Positions 49,629 to 58,717 are shown, numbered from the stretch's first letter. The stretch: 64,000 nucleotides of DNA from an uncultured Alphaproteobacteria bacterium (GCA_937926445.1 CALBAK010000008.1:19306-83305); one strand, 5' to 3'. Numbers and translations are program-made. The notes: generated by a model not told the origin, from the letters alone.

Positions 49629-51497
49629 TCAGCGCTTGAGGGACAGAAGCTCGTCGAACAGTTCGTCGGTGATCCTGACGATGCGGGCGGATACCGCGTA
49701 GGCCTGCTGGTAGAGCACCAGCCGGGCGAGCTCCTCGTCCATGTTCACCCCCGAGACGGCCGCGACCCGGTTCGAGAGCTCCTCGACCATCGCCCGGTCG
49801 GTATCGGCCGCACCGCCCGTGCGCGCGACACGCGTCGCGACCGCGCCGACGAGGTCGGCGGCGTATGCGCCGATCGTCGAGGCCGCCCGGTCGAGAGCGC
49901 CACGGGGCACGGTCGCCACACTGCGTTGGAAGGCCGCGGCCAGACCCCGTGCGCCTCGGCCGTCGCCGATCCCGCCCAGGCTCGCCGAAGGCGGCGGACC
50001 CGGGTCGACGTCGAGCCGCGCGGTCGCGAGCAGCGAAGGATCCCGGGCGACGGCGGCCCGCACGGCCATCGCCGTCGGCCGGGCTGGGTCGGCCTCGAAC
50101 AGGTCGTTGAGGCCGAAATAGTGGGAGAAACCGTAGTCCCAGACACGTCCGGCGGCGTCCGTGACGGTGATCCTGCCGTCGCCGTCGGCCAGCGCGATGC
50201 CCTTGCCGGCGCCGAGCGCGATCGAGAGGCGGCCCTCGCTGTCGAGCACGGCGTCGCCGTGGCCGCCGAGATCGGCGTCGAGCTGCGCGACGAGGGTGGC
50301 GAGATCGGCCGAGAGGTCGATCGCCACGGTCTGCAGCGTGGCCCCGCTCGCCCTGTCGATCACCGCGAGCCAGGCGGTGCCGGCCCGAGTCGAGGCGTCG
50401 AAGGTTCCGTCCTCGAGGCGCGAACCCGTGAGGCTCTCGGGCGGCGGCGAGGCGACCGCGGCGTTGTGGGCCGCATTCAGCGCGTAGCGGGTGATCCGGG
50501 CGAGCTCGTCGAGCTGGTCGGCGAGCTCGGGCAGATACCGGTCGCGCACCTCGAGCAGGCCCTGCAGCTCGCCCTCCCGCAGGGGCGAGCGGACGATCAG
50601 CGCCTCGTCGGCGGGTGTGCCGGTCACGAGCTCGGGCGGCAGCTCGGCCCTGAGCCCGCTCGTGACGAGCTCGACACCCTCGGCACCGGCGATCGGCTCG
50701 CCGGTCGCGGGGTCGACGTCGCGGGCGCGATAAAGGGTGATCGGACCGAAACGGGTGGTGTTGGCGACGACGGGCGCCGGATCGTAGACCAGGACGCGTC
50801 GGCCTCCCTCGAGCAGCGGCTGGCCGCCGCGCAGATAGACCGCGATCCGACCGTCCTCGTTTCGGTAGGTCGAGATGTCGATCCGGCGGGCGAGCGAGGC
50901 GAGCAGCCGGTCGCGGACGTCTTCGAGCTCGGGGCTCGCTCTGCCGCCGACGATCTCCCGGTCGATCCGCTCGAGGGCGGCGAGGTCGGCGTTGACCGCG
51001 TCGATCAAGCGGTCGATGCGCCGGTCGGCTTCGCCCCGCAGCTCCTGGACCCGCTCGCCGGCCCGGGCGAGGGCCTCGGTGAGTTCCTCGGCGGCACCCA
51101 GGAGCTGGCTGCGCTGGGCGGCCTTGGCGGGGTCGTTGGCGAGCGCCTCGGCGGCGGCGGCGACCGCCGCGACCCGCTCGTGCAGGCCGCCGCCTCCGGG
51201 GGTGCCGAGGATGTCGTCCTGGGCGCGCCGCAAAAGCTCCTCGAGGACCTCGCTGCGCCCGAGTCTGGCGCTCCGGGTGCGCAGTTCGGCGACCAGGAAC
51301 TCGTCGGCGATCCGACGGGGGTCGAGGGCGCGGGCGCCGGCGCCGCGGCCGTCGAGAACGATCGGCTCCTGGGCGTGGACCTTGCGGACATAGCCTTCGG
51401 TGGCGGCGTTCGAGACGTTGTGGGCGGTGACCGCGAGCGCCTGCTGGGCGGTGGAGAGGCCGGTGAGAGCGGTCCGGAGGGTGGCGGCGAGCGTCAC
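49629..51497 (-). CDS. flgK: FlgK, flagellar hook-associated protein 1
   Basis: A 622-residue hook-associated protein. The N-terminus TALTGLSTAQQALAVTAHNVSNAATEGYVRK (in part) is the conserved axial-protein segment, and the C-terminus ends VSGVNMDEELARLVLYQQAYAVSARIVRITDELFDELL (in part), a standard FlgK end. The GTG start is preceded by GAGGAG. The frame is open upstream into the flgN-like gene. It lies between flgL and the flgN-like gene. Confidence 0.95.
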   Translation of the reverse strand: MTLAATLRTALTGLSTAQQALAVTAHNVSNAATEGYVRKVHAQEPIVLDGRGAGARALDPRRIADEFLVAELRTRSARLGRSEVLEELLRRAQDDILGTPGGGGLHERVAAVAAAAEALANDPAKAAQRSQLLGAAEELTEALARAGERVQELRGEADRRIDRLIDAVNADLAALERIDREIVGGRASPELEDVRDRLLASLARRIDISTYRNEDGRIAVYLRGGQPLLEGGRRVLVYDPAPVVANTTRFGPITLYRARDVDPATGEPIAGAEGVELVTSGLRAELPPELVTGTPADEALIVRSPLREGELQGLLEVRDRYLPELADQLDELARITRYALNAAHNAAVASPPPESLTGSRLEDGTFDASTRAGTAWLAVIDRASGATLQTVAIDLSADLATLVAQLDADLGGHGDAVLDSEGRLSIALGAGKGIALADGDGRITVTDAAGRVWDYGFSHYFGLNDLFEADPARPTAMAVRAAVARDPSLLATARLDVDPGPPPSASLGGIGDGRGARGLAAAFQRSVATVPRGALDRAASTIGAYAADLVGAVATRVARTGGAADTDRAMVEELSNRVAAVSGVNMDEELARLVLYQQAYAVSARIVRITDELFDELLSLKR

Positions 51498-51508
51498 GGT
51501 CGGACTCC

Positions 51509-51922
51509 TCAGATGCTGCGGTCGAAGCTGACCGCGACGACCCGCCCACCCCGGGCGGGCGGCGGGGGGACGACGCGCGGCTCCTCGGCGAGGGCCTCGG
51601 TGACCCGGCGCAACAGGCGCTCGGTCACCGACTTGGCGGCGAGAAGGAGGTCGGCGTTGCGGCGGCTCGCCGCCTGCAGGCGGCGCATCGCCTGCTCGAG
51701 CTCCCGGCGGGTCTCGAGCGACAGGCCGGCCACCAGCTCGGGCTGCCGGCGGAACGCGGCGAGCTCCTTCTCGTAGGCCTCGGCGAGAGCCCGCTTTTCC
51801 CGCTGCAGCTCGTCGATTCGATCGACCGCCATGCGGCGGACGCAGTCGGCCTCGCGGGCCATCACCTCGCACAGCCGCTCGATCAGGGTGAGGAGGAGGG
51901 CGACGCGCTCGAGACCGCTCAC
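51509..51922 (-). CDS. FlgN-like flagellar export chaperone
   Basis: A 137-residue, mostly helical protein (coiled-coil-like region about residues 5-110, including READCVRRMAVDRIDELQREKRALAEAYEKEL, in part). Size, predicted structure and position directly upstream of flgK fit FlgN, the chaperone for FlgK and FlgL. Sequence similarity within this family is low, so the call rests mainly on context. The GTG start overlaps the stop of the rod-binding gene (GTGA). Confidence 0.75.
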   Translation of the reverse strand: MSGLERVALLLTLIERLCEVMAREADCVRRMAVDRIDELQREKRALAEAYEKELAAFRRQPELVAGLSLETRRELEQAMRRLQAASRRNADLLLAAKSVTERLLRRVTEALAEEPRVVPPPPARGGRVVAVSFDRSI

Positions 51923-52203
51923 GGCCGCGCCTCCTGCAGCCGCAACAGCTCGCGGCGGGTGGCGTCGGCGATGCCGATCCCGCCGCTTTTGGCGATCAGC
52001 CGGGCGTACTCGTCGACCAGGAGGCTGGCGAAAGGTTCTTTGCCGAAAGGGCCTTCGGAACCGAGGCCGCCGATCGTTGCGCGCAGCATCTGGGAGAGGA
52101 AAAGGGCCTCGAACTCGACCGCCGCCTCGGCGAGCCGGTCTGCCGGCCGGGCCGGCCCGCCGATGGGGAGGGGAAGCGCGGCGGGGACAGGTTGGTTCGG
52201 CAT
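51919..52203 (-). CDS. Rod-binding protein (FlgJ N-terminal-like)
   Basis: A 94-residue protein with AAVEFEALFLSQMLRATIGGL and FASLLVDEYARLIAKSGGIGIAD, the pattern of the FlgJ rod-binding domain. The muramidase domain found in enteric FlgJ is absent, as is usual in alphaproteobacteria. It probably helps rod assembly in the periplasm. The ATG overlaps the stop of flgI (ATGA). Confidence 0.88.
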   Translation of the reverse strand: MPNQPVPAALPLPIGGPARPADRLAEAAVEFEALFLSQMLRATIGGLGSEGPFGKEPFASLLVDEYARLIAKSGGIGIADATRRELLRLQEARP

Positions 52204-53360
52204 CACATCACCTCGATCTCGGCTTGAAGGGCCCCGGCCGCCTTGATGGCCTGGATGATCGCGATCATGTCGCGGGGACCGACGCCGAGCGCGTTGAGCC
52301 CGTCGACGAGGGCGTCGAGTGTGGCGCCGGTCTCGAGCACGACGAGCTTGCGATCGGGCTGGTCGTCGACCTCGACATTGGTGCGCGGGACGACCACGGT
52401 CTCGCCCGCGGCGAGCGGGTTGGGCTGGGCGACCTGGGGCGTTTCGGTGATTCGCACGGTGAGGTTGCCCTGGGCGACCGCGACCCGGCTGATGCGCACC
52501 TTGTCGCCGATGACGATGATGCCCGAGCCCTCGTCGATGACGATCCTCGCGGGGTTGTCGGGCTCGACCGGCAGCTGCTCGATCTCGCTCAGGAGTGCTG
52601 CGGTGCGGCCGCGCCAGGCGGGCGGGATCGCCAGGCGGACGGTGGTCGGGTCGAGTGCGCGGGCCGGGGCGCCGTCGAGGCGACTGTTGATCGCCGCGGC
52701 GACCCGCTGGGCGGTCGTGAAGTCGGGGTTGCGCAGCGCGAGGCGCAGCTCGGGCAAGGAGTCGAGGGCGAAGGGGACTTCGCGCTCGACCAGGGCACCG
52801 GCCGGCAGGCGGGCGGCGGTCGGCACGCCGCGGGTGACCGACTGGGCTTCGCCCTTGGCCTCGAAGCCGCCGACGGCGAGGGCACCCTGAGCCACGGCGT
52901 AGACCTCGCCGTCGGCACCCAGGAGCGGGGTCGCGAGCAGAGTGCCCCCGAGCAGCGACTTGGCATCGCCCATGGCGCTCACCGAGGCGTCGATCCGGCT
53001 GCCCTGCCGGGCGAAGGGCGGCAGGGTGGCGGTGACCATCACCGCGGCGACGTTCTTGGTGTTGAGATTGACGCCGCGGGTCGAGACACCCAGTCGCTCG
53101 AGCATGGCCACGAGGCTTTCGCGCGTGAAGACCGCGTTGCGCAGCGAGTCGCCGGTGCCGTTGAGGCCGACGACGAGGCCGTAACCGATCAGCACGTTCG
53201 GCCGCACACCTTCGAAGTCGGCGACGTCTTTGATGCGGGAAGCGGCGGTCGCCGGTCCCCCCGGAGCGGCGAAGAGCCCGACGAGCAGCACTGCCAGAAG
53301 CGCGATCGAGCGCCCACCGCCCCTCGCCCGTCGCCCCCTCTCGCTCGGCCTCGCGTCCAC
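52203..53360 (-). CDS. flgI: FlgI, flagellar P-ring protein
   Basis: A 385-residue periplasmic protein. A signal peptide (SIALLAVLLVGLFAAPGGPATAA, in part) precedes the conserved SRIKDVADFEGVRPNVLIGYGLVVGLNGTGD (in part). ILERLGVS-like MLERLGVSTRGVNLNTKNVAAVMV (in part) and the C-terminal GVGPRDMIAIIQAIKAAGALQAE (in part) confirm FlgI. The GTG start follows GGGAGAAGG; the frame is open upstream. It is the first gene of the flgI-flgJ-flgN-flgK-flgL group and is divergent from fliX. No flgH gene is visible. Confidence 0.95.
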   Translation of the reverse strand: MDARPSERGRRARGGGRSIALLAVLLVGLFAAPGGPATAASRIKDVADFEGVRPNVLIGYGLVVGLNGTGDSLRNAVFTRESLVAMLERLGVSTRGVNLNTKNVAAVMVTATLPPFARQGSRIDASVSAMGDAKSLLGGTLLATPLLGADGEVYAVAQGALAVGGFEAKGEAQSVTRGVPTAARLPAGALVEREVPFALDSLPELRLALRNPDFTTAQRVAAAINSRLDGAPARALDPTTVRLAIPPAWRGRTAALLSEIEQLPVEPDNPARIVIDEGSGIIVIGDKVRISRVAVAQGNLTVRITETPQVAQPNPLAAGETVVVPRTNVEVDDQPDRKLVVLETGATLDALVDGLNALGVGPRDMIAIIQAIKAAGALQAEIEVM

Positions 53361-53554
53361 GGACCTTCTCCCTTCGCCTCGATCGGCACGGTCGCCTCGC
53401 CGGCGATCGTCGCCGGGAACCGCGTCCTCGTCGCGCAAGTGGCGTGCCAACCGCGGGGGGCTGGCTTCGGATCGGCGGAGGAGCAAGTCGGCCGCGTCTC
53501 CCGCCCGGCAATTCCTGCCCACCCGGGGCATCCTCTGCCGAGCAGCGCCGGCCG

Positions 53555-53569
53555 TTAACCGCGCTTTAA
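53555..53569. promoter_or_regulatory. CtrA box between flgI and fliX
   Basis: TTAA-CCGCGCT-TTAA followed by CC is an exact match to the alphaproteobacterial CtrA recognition pattern TTAA-N7-TTAA. It lies 66 bases upstream of the fliX start and about 195 bases upstream of flgI on the other strand. In Caulobacter the divergent fliX and flgI genes are known CtrA-controlled class II flagellar genes, so the context supports the site. Confidence 0.75.
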
Positions 53570-53620
53570 CCAGGAGGCTCTAGGGTGGGCCGGGGCCCGA
53601 GCCCCGAGGAGGACGTGACC

Positions 53621-54115
53621 ATGCTCATCGCCAGGGTCGCCGAGGGTCCGAGGACCGAGCGGGCGCGGTCGACCGTGCCGCCGGCCGCGGGTCGCGGCTG
53701 GGTCGATCCGCTGTCGACCCCGACGCCCGCTGCGAGGCCGCCAGCCGCCCCGGTCGCCGGCGGGACGATCGCGGCACTGGCCGGGGTGGATGCGCTCCTC
53801 GTGCTGCAGCGGGTCGAAGAGCCGGCGGAGCGCCGGGAGCGGGCGGCGCGCCGGGGCGCTCGGCTGCTCGACGGGCTCGAAGCGTTGCGTCGCGGCCTGC
53901 TCGACGGCGTGCTGCGGGAAGCGACCCTGCGCGAGCTGCGAGTGGGCCTGGCCGAGCTCGAGGCGGTACCCGACCGGCCACAGCTGCAGGCGGTGTTGAA
54001 CGAGATCGCGGTGCGGGTCGAGGTCGAGCTCGCCAAGCTCGAGCGGGCCGCCGCGCTCGCCGAGCGCTCGCAGCCCGGCCCCCCGGCCCGCCCGACGGAT
54101 GTCAGCGCCGGCTGA
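53621..54115 (+). CDS. fliX: FliX, class II flagellar assembly regulator
   Basis: A 164-residue protein with the FliX middle and C-terminal pattern: ALLVLQRVEEPAERRERAARRGARLLDGLEALRRGLLDG (in part) and LQAVLNEIAVRVEVELAKLE. FliX links flagellar basal-body completion to the transcription factor FlbD in Caulobacter; it is largely restricted to alphaproteobacteria. The ATG follows GAGGAGG. A longer in-frame start exists but lacks support. Its end overlaps the convergent hydrolase gene by 14 bp. Confidence 0.9.
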   Translation: MLIARVAEGPRTERARSTVPPAAGRGWVDPLSTPTPAARPPAAPVAGGTIAALAGVDALLVLQRVEEPAERRERAARRGARLLDGLEALRRGLLDGVLREATLRELRVGLAELEAVPDRPQLQAVLNEIAVRVEVELAKLERAAALAERSQPGPPARPTDVSAG

Positions 54116-54971
54116 GGGAGGCCGCGGCTCCGGTCGGCCGGGCCGCGGGCGCCGTCCGCTCCTCTGCTCGCGGAGCGGCGGCCTCGATAGCCCGGAGCGC
54201 TTCGGCGAGCAGCCGGTCGAACTCCTCCCGGTCGTAGATCGCGTTGTGGCCGACACCCGGAACCGTCGCCACCAGGACCGGCCGGCGCAGCACCTCCACC
54301 AGTGCCGTGCTGCGGGCCCGCGGCACGATCCGGTCGTGCTCGGCCAGGATCACCGCCACCGGCAGATCGAGGCCACGCAGGCTCTCGGCGGTGCGGAAGG
54401 GGTGGCGCAGGAGGGCCCGCACCGGCACCCAGAAATAGCGTTCGGCGGCGATCGCCTCGATCGAATCGAACGGGGTCACGAGCACGAGCCCGTCGAGCGG
54501 CCTGTGCGCGGCCAGGTGCGCGGCGACCGCCGAGCCGAGGCTGAGGCCGAGCGCCACCACGCGGTCGGGGGCGAGCGACGCGACCGCCCAGTCGTGGATC
54601 GAGAGCGCGTCGGCGTAGAGCGCCGCCTCGCCGGGCCGGCCTTCGCTCGGCGGATAGCCGCGATAGTGGAAAACCACGAGATCGTGATCCTCCACCCGGC
54701 GGGCGAGGAAGACCAGGAGATCGTCGGCGTTCCAGGCGTTGCCGCCGAAGGCGAGCAGCAGACCGCGCGAGCGCCGCCGTGCCCGGAGCGAGGCGCCCAC
54801 GAGCCGGTCGCCCTCGACCGAGTGGAGGATGACGCGCTCGGCTCCCTCGGGCAGCGCGAAGGTCGGCGCCGAGGCCGCACCACGCGGGAACAAGAGGCTC
54901 TCCTGCAGGAGCCAGAGCGCGCCGACCGCGAGCCCCCAGGCCGCGACGCCGCCGATCAGGAGGTTCAGCAA
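54102..54971 (-). CDS. Alpha/beta hydrolase, BEM46/ABHD13-like
   Basis: A 289-residue hydrolase with an N-terminal membrane anchor (LLIGGVAAWGLAVGALWLL). FGGNAWNADDL forms the oxyanion region, GLSLGSAVA holds the nucleophile serine, AEHDRIVP the aspartate and GVGHNAIYD the histidine, so the catalytic triad is intact. The TTG start follows GAGGAG at about 9 bases. The frame remains open upstream through the repeat region, which is not part of the protein. The substrate is unknown. Confidence 0.85.
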   Translation of the reverse strand: MLNLLIGGVAAWGLAVGALWLLQESLLFPRGAASAPTFALPEGAERVILHSVEGDRLVGASLRARRRSRGLLLAFGGNAWNADDLLVFLARRVEDHDLVVFHYRGYPPSEGRPGEAALYADALSIHDWAVASLAPDRVVALGLSLGSAVAAHLAAHRPLDGLVLVTPFDSIEAIAAERYFWVPVRALLRHPFRTAESLRGLDLPVAVILAEHDRIVPRARSTALVEVLRRPVLVATVPGVGHNAIYDREEFDRLLAEALRAIEAAAPRAEERTAPAARPTGAAASLSRR

Positions 54972-54984
54972 TGGTCGAGCTCCT

Positions 54985-55430
54985 CGTCTTTCCCGAACCG
55001 GCGAACTCCGGCGCCGGATCCGGCGCGACCGGCTGGAACCGAGATCGGCACGGAGAACACGGTCCGCAAGGAAAGTCGGGCCGGCGACCCCGCCAGGACC
55101 GGGGCGCACCGACCGGGTGCCCTCGTTCCGGCACGCTTGCGACCCGGCGGTTGGGCACGGGTCGAACTCCACGACGGTCGGAAGCCAGCACGCCGCCCCA
55201 CCGGCTCCGACGCGACCGTCGACCGCGAGGATCGGCGTCGTGGACGCAGCCCGCAAGTACGGCGGGCGACCCTCCGGCACCCGATCGACGCCGACCGGGT
55301 GCCCTCCGGCCGGCACGCCGGCGTTCCGGAGGTTCGCTACGGGCCCGGCTCCACAGCTTTCCCGAGCCGGGACGCCCCGGCGCCGCTTCCGGCCCGCGAG
55401 GCAGGGTCTTCCGAGAGCCGGTTCGGCGTC
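54985..55430 (+). repeat. Diverged tandem repeats with a period of about 185 bp
   Basis: The 536-bp gap between the hydrolase and the GGDEF gene is largely made of repeated units. TTTCCCGAACCGG at 54989 matches TTTCCCGAGCCGG at 55358. GATCGGC at 55043 and 55230 starts blocks that align over about 130 bases, both containing CCGACCGGGTGCCCTC and CCGGCACGC (55110-55136 and 55291-55317). A middle unit starting near 55175 is more diverged. Offsets are 184-187 bases. No coding function is recognisable in the repeat. Confidence 0.75.
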
Positions 55431-55450
55431 AACGATCGGTTAACCTTTCC
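55428..55450 (+). promoter_or_regulatory. Tandem YAAC element upstream of the GGDEF gene
   Basis: CGTCAACGATCGG is followed by TTAACCTTTCC, giving TCAA-N7-TTAA with CCTTTCC. It shares AACCTTTCCCTGC plus AGA with the element at 9.55 kb. CTGCTAGAGC directly behind it contains the rare CTAG. The GGDEF gene's TTG start lies 58 bases downstream. Confidence 0.45.
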
Positions 55451-55507
55451 CTGCTAGAGCCCGGAGACACCGGCCACCCGGCCGGAAGCACACGTGGGAA
55501 GCCGAGC

Positions 55508-56520
55508 TTGTCGAACGACGCCCGAGCGCCCGCCCTCTCGACCCTCGCCTGGCTCGAGGCGCGGGCGATCCCACCCACTCCCGAGCACCACGGGGTGGCT
55601 TTCGCCCACTTGGCCGGCGAGCATGCCGGCTCGAGCGCTGCTCTCGCCGAGCTCGAGCGGGAAGGAGCCGGCCCGGAGGCGATCCGGCTGCGGGTGCTGC
55701 ACGACCGGTTCTTCGAGGGCGCGGCGACGCGCACCCTCTTGGAGCACGGCCGCAGGCTCGACGCTCTGGTCTGTCGATCGCAGCGCGAGCCGGCCGAAGC
55801 CGGCGAGGAAACCCGTCGCTTCGGCAGCACGCTCTCCTCGGTGCGGGGCGCGGTGTCGCAGCCGCTCGACCCCGCACGGGTCGGCGAATCGCTCGCCCGG
55901 ATCGCCGAGGAGACCGAGCGGATGCGAGCGCTCGCCGCGCGGCTCGAGGGCGGGCTCGCCTCGGCCGCGGCCGAGATCGGCGAGCTGCGCCGAGCCCTCC
56001 GGGCCGCGCGAGAAGCGGCTTCGATCGATTCGCCGACCGGCCTCGCCAACCGCGAGCGGTTCGGCCCGGTACTCGCGGAACTGGCGGCGCGGGTGGCGGA
56101 GGACCGTCGTCCGGTCGCCCTGGTGACGGCCGACATCGACCAGTTCGAGGCCTTCGACGACCGCTACGGGCACCGGATGGGCGATCTCGTACTCGAGCTC
56201 GTGGCCGAGCTGTCGCACGAACATTTCGAGGGCCGCGACCTCGCGGCTTCCCACGCCGGCGAGGAGTTCGCGGTCGACCTCGCCGACACGCCGCTCTCGA
56301 GCGGGCTCGAGCTCGCCGACCGGCTGCGCGAGATCCTCGCCATGCGGCATCTGGGGACCCGCGACAGGACGAGCATCGGGCAGATCACGCTCGCTCCGGG
56401 CCTGGCCGAGCCGCGGCCCGGCGCGCCGCTCGATCACCGGGTGGAGCGGGCGGACCGAGCGCTCTCCGCGCCCGAGCACGCCGGCCGCTACGACACGGTG
56501 GCACTGGCCACGAGCGAGTC
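55508..56520 (+). pseudogene. Degenerate GGDEF-domain protein without a stop codon
   Basis: From the TTG at 55508 the product matches alphaproteobacterial GGDEF proteins: an N-terminal helical region (LAWLEARAIPPTPEHHGVAFAHL, in part), a coiled segment and a GGDEF domain with SPTGLANRERF and DIDQFEAFDDRYGHRMGD. The signature reads HAGEEFAV instead of GGEEF and the later SIG-A region is distorted. Similarity ends near 56505. No stop follows: the frame stays open to 59971, antisense to the next two genes. This suggests a decayed gene, or an undetected frameshift. The end given is approximate. Confidence 0.7.
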
Positions 56521-56716
56521 CCGAGCGATGCTGCCGGGAGACGCTCCGCAACTCTTCCCCGGACCGACCGGATTCTCCGCTCGCGGATGGCGCGGCGGCC
56601 CGGAGCGCGGCCTTCTGCCGGCACCCGGTGGATCGACGCCCCCCGCGTTGCCGTCCGCCGTCGCAACGTCCGGGCCTGCGGCCCGCCGCGCCGAACCGCG
56701 GGTCCCGGCGCCGGCC

Positions 56717-58582
56717 TCAGGGCCCCCCCGCCGATCGGGCAGCGGCCTCGCGCAACCAGGCGCCGCAGGCGTCAGCCGGCAAGGGTGGGCAGCTCGTGAC
56801 CGCCTGGACGGCGTCGCATCCGGCGGCTCGCAGGAGCGCGAGTTCGGCACGGGTTTCGACCCCTTCCGCCACGACCCGCAGACCGAGCTCCTTGGCGAGA
56901 CCCACGAGCGCGCGCAGGAAGCGGGCCCGGCGAGCTTTCTGCGGGGCGCCTCGGATCAGCTCGCGAGCGAGCTTGAGCGTGTGGAGCGGCGCCTCGCAGA
57001 GCGGGCGCAACGAGGCTTGGTCCGCCCCGAAACCCTCGATCGCCACCCGCAGGCCCTGCTCGACGAGGCCGCGCAGCCCGGTGCCCCCGGCCTGGACGTC
57101 CGCACACACCAGCCGTTCCTCGATCTCGAGCTCGACCGACGCGCGCGGCACCCCCGCCTCCTGCAGGGCGCCGACGACCTGCTCGCCGATCCGGCTCCAG
57201 CCGAGCTGGCGGCGAGAGAGGACCGGCAGGCCGAGGACGACCTCGCCGAGCCCGGTGTCCCGCCAGCCGCGCACCCGTCGGGTCGCCTCGGTGAGCATCC
57301 ACGCCCCGAGCGGTTCGATCATCCCGCATTCCTCGACGGCGGCGCGGAAGCGCTCGAGTTCGACCAGGCCCAACTCGGGGTGCTGCCAGCGCAGCACCGC
57401 GGCGACGCCGATCGGACCGGAGGAGAGCGCCACCTGCGGCTGGAAGTGCAGCACGAACTCGCCGCGCTCCAGAGCTCGGCGCAGATCGCTCTCCAGGATC
57501 GCGCCACGCTGCATGCGCTGGTCGAGGCGGGAATCGTGGAACCGGCAGCCGCGGCCGCCCTCGGCCTTGACCGCGTACATCGCGGCGTCCGCGAGCCGCA
57601 ACAACAGGGCAGGATCCTCGCCGTCGCGCGGATAGACCGCCACCCCGAGGCTGGCACCGACCCGTGCCTCTCGTCCGTCGAGGCGGATCGGCGGCTCGAG
57701 CGCGTCGAGCAGCTTGCGGGCGACGAAGGCCGCGTGCTCCGGTCGCAAGAGGTCCTCGATGACCAGGGCGAACTCGTCGCCACCGAGCCGCGCCACGGTG
57801 TCGGTCTCTCGCACCCGCGCGCGCAGGCGCTCCGCGACCTCCACGAGCAGGCGGTCGCCGGCGGCGTGACCGAGTGTGTCGTTGACTTGTTTGAAACCGT
57901 CGAGATCGAGCACCATCACGGCGACCAGACTGCCGTGGCGGCGAGCGGCAGCGAGCGCGCGGGCGAGCCGGTCGCGCAGAAGGGCACGGTTGGCGAGTCC
58001 CGTGAGGTCGTCGTACTGCGCCAGATGGTCCAAACGATCGGTCTGAGCCTTGCGGGCGACCGCGAAGCGCAGGCTCCGGACGAGCCTGCCGACCTCGAGC
58101 TCCTCCTTGCCGATCGTGTCGCCCACGCCCAAGGCGATCGCCGTGGTAGGATCGAGCTGGTCGAGATCCTCGCTCAGAAGCACCACCGGCGTGCGGAAGC
58201 CACGCCGCTGCAACATCCGCACGAACTCCGCGCCCTCCCGGTCGGAAAGCACTTCGTCGACCACCGCGACGTCGTAATGGCTCGCGGTCAGGCGGCGCAG
58301 CGCCGCCTCGCCGGTCGCCGCCCAGTCGACCCGGAAGACCGGCGGCTCGGCCCGCGCGAGGAGGTCGCGGACCAGCAGGAAGCTCTCCTCCTCGCCGGCG
58401 ACCACGAGAACACGCCAGGGCTGGGCGGACCGGGCGAGCGGCGCCGGCGACTGGGCTACCGGCGCTACGGCGCGCCGATGCTCGTCGAGCGCCACCACTG
58501 GCGCTTCCGGTCGGAACGCCGTGGTAGCTTCCTCGAGACCCGGAGAGCGATCCTCCGAGGATGCCTCGACCCCGCCGGCCAT
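56717..58582 (-). CDS. Response regulator with GGDEF and degenerate EAL domains
   Basis: A 621-residue protein. Residues about 60-180 form a receiver-like domain (VLVVAGEEESFLLVRDLL, VVDEVLSDREG); GGDEF follows with DLDGFKQVNDTLGH and an intact LGGDEFALV, plus an I-site RETD five residues before it. The EAL domain has lost catalytic residues: GVAAVLRW replaces E-A-L-L-R-W, EGFGADQASL replaces DDFGTG, and LHTLKLARELI lacks the usual Asp, while VVAEGVET remains. It probably makes or senses c-di-GMP rather than degrading it. The ATG follows GGGAAGG; a GTG at 58624 is the alternative. Confidence 0.9.
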   Translation of the reverse strand: MAGGVEASSEDRSPGLEEATTAFRPEAPVVALDEHRRAVAPVAQSPAPLARSAQPWRVLVVAGEEESFLLVRDLLARAEPPVFRVDWAATGEAALRRLTASHYDVAVVDEVLSDREGAEFVRMLQRRGFRTPVVLLSEDLDQLDPTTAIALGVGDTIGKEELEVGRLVRSLRFAVARKAQTDRLDHLAQYDDLTGLANRALLRDRLARALAAARRHGSLVAVMVLDLDGFKQVNDTLGHAAGDRLLVEVAERLRARVRETDTVARLGGDEFALVIEDLLRPEHAAFVARKLLDALEPPIRLDGREARVGASLGVAVYPRDGEDPALLLRLADAAMYAVKAEGGRGCRFHDSRLDQRMQRGAILESDLRRALERGEFVLHFQPQVALSSGPIGVAAVLRWQHPELGLVELERFRAAVEECGMIEPLGAWMLTEATRRVRGWRDTGLGEVVLGLPVLSRRQLGWSRIGEQVVGALQEAGVPRASVELEIEERLVCADVQAGGTGLRGLVEQGLRVAIEGFGADQASLRPLCEAPLHTLKLARELIRGAPQKARRARFLRALVGLAKELGLRVVAEGVETRAELALLRAAGCDAVQAVTSCPPLPADACGAWLREAAARSAGGP

Positions 58583-58683
58583 GCCACCTTCCCGTCCGCG
58601 GGCGCGCGGACCCACCCCCTCCACGTAACCAAGGAACGACCGATTGTAAACCTTTGGTCGATAAAAGGCTCAAGATTTCTGCC

Positions 58684-58696
58684 GAAAGGTTGTAAC
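58684..58696 (-). promoter_or_regulatory. ACAACCTTTC element upstream of the REC-GGDEF-EAL gene
   Basis: The minus strand reads GTTACAACCTTTCGG, another occurrence of AACCTTTC in a gene-free, locally AT-rich gap. A related AAAGGTTTAC lies at 58657-58646. The start codon is about 100 bases downstream. Confidence 0.3.
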
Positions 58697-58717
58697 GCCG
58701 GCGGGTTGCGGTCGGAC

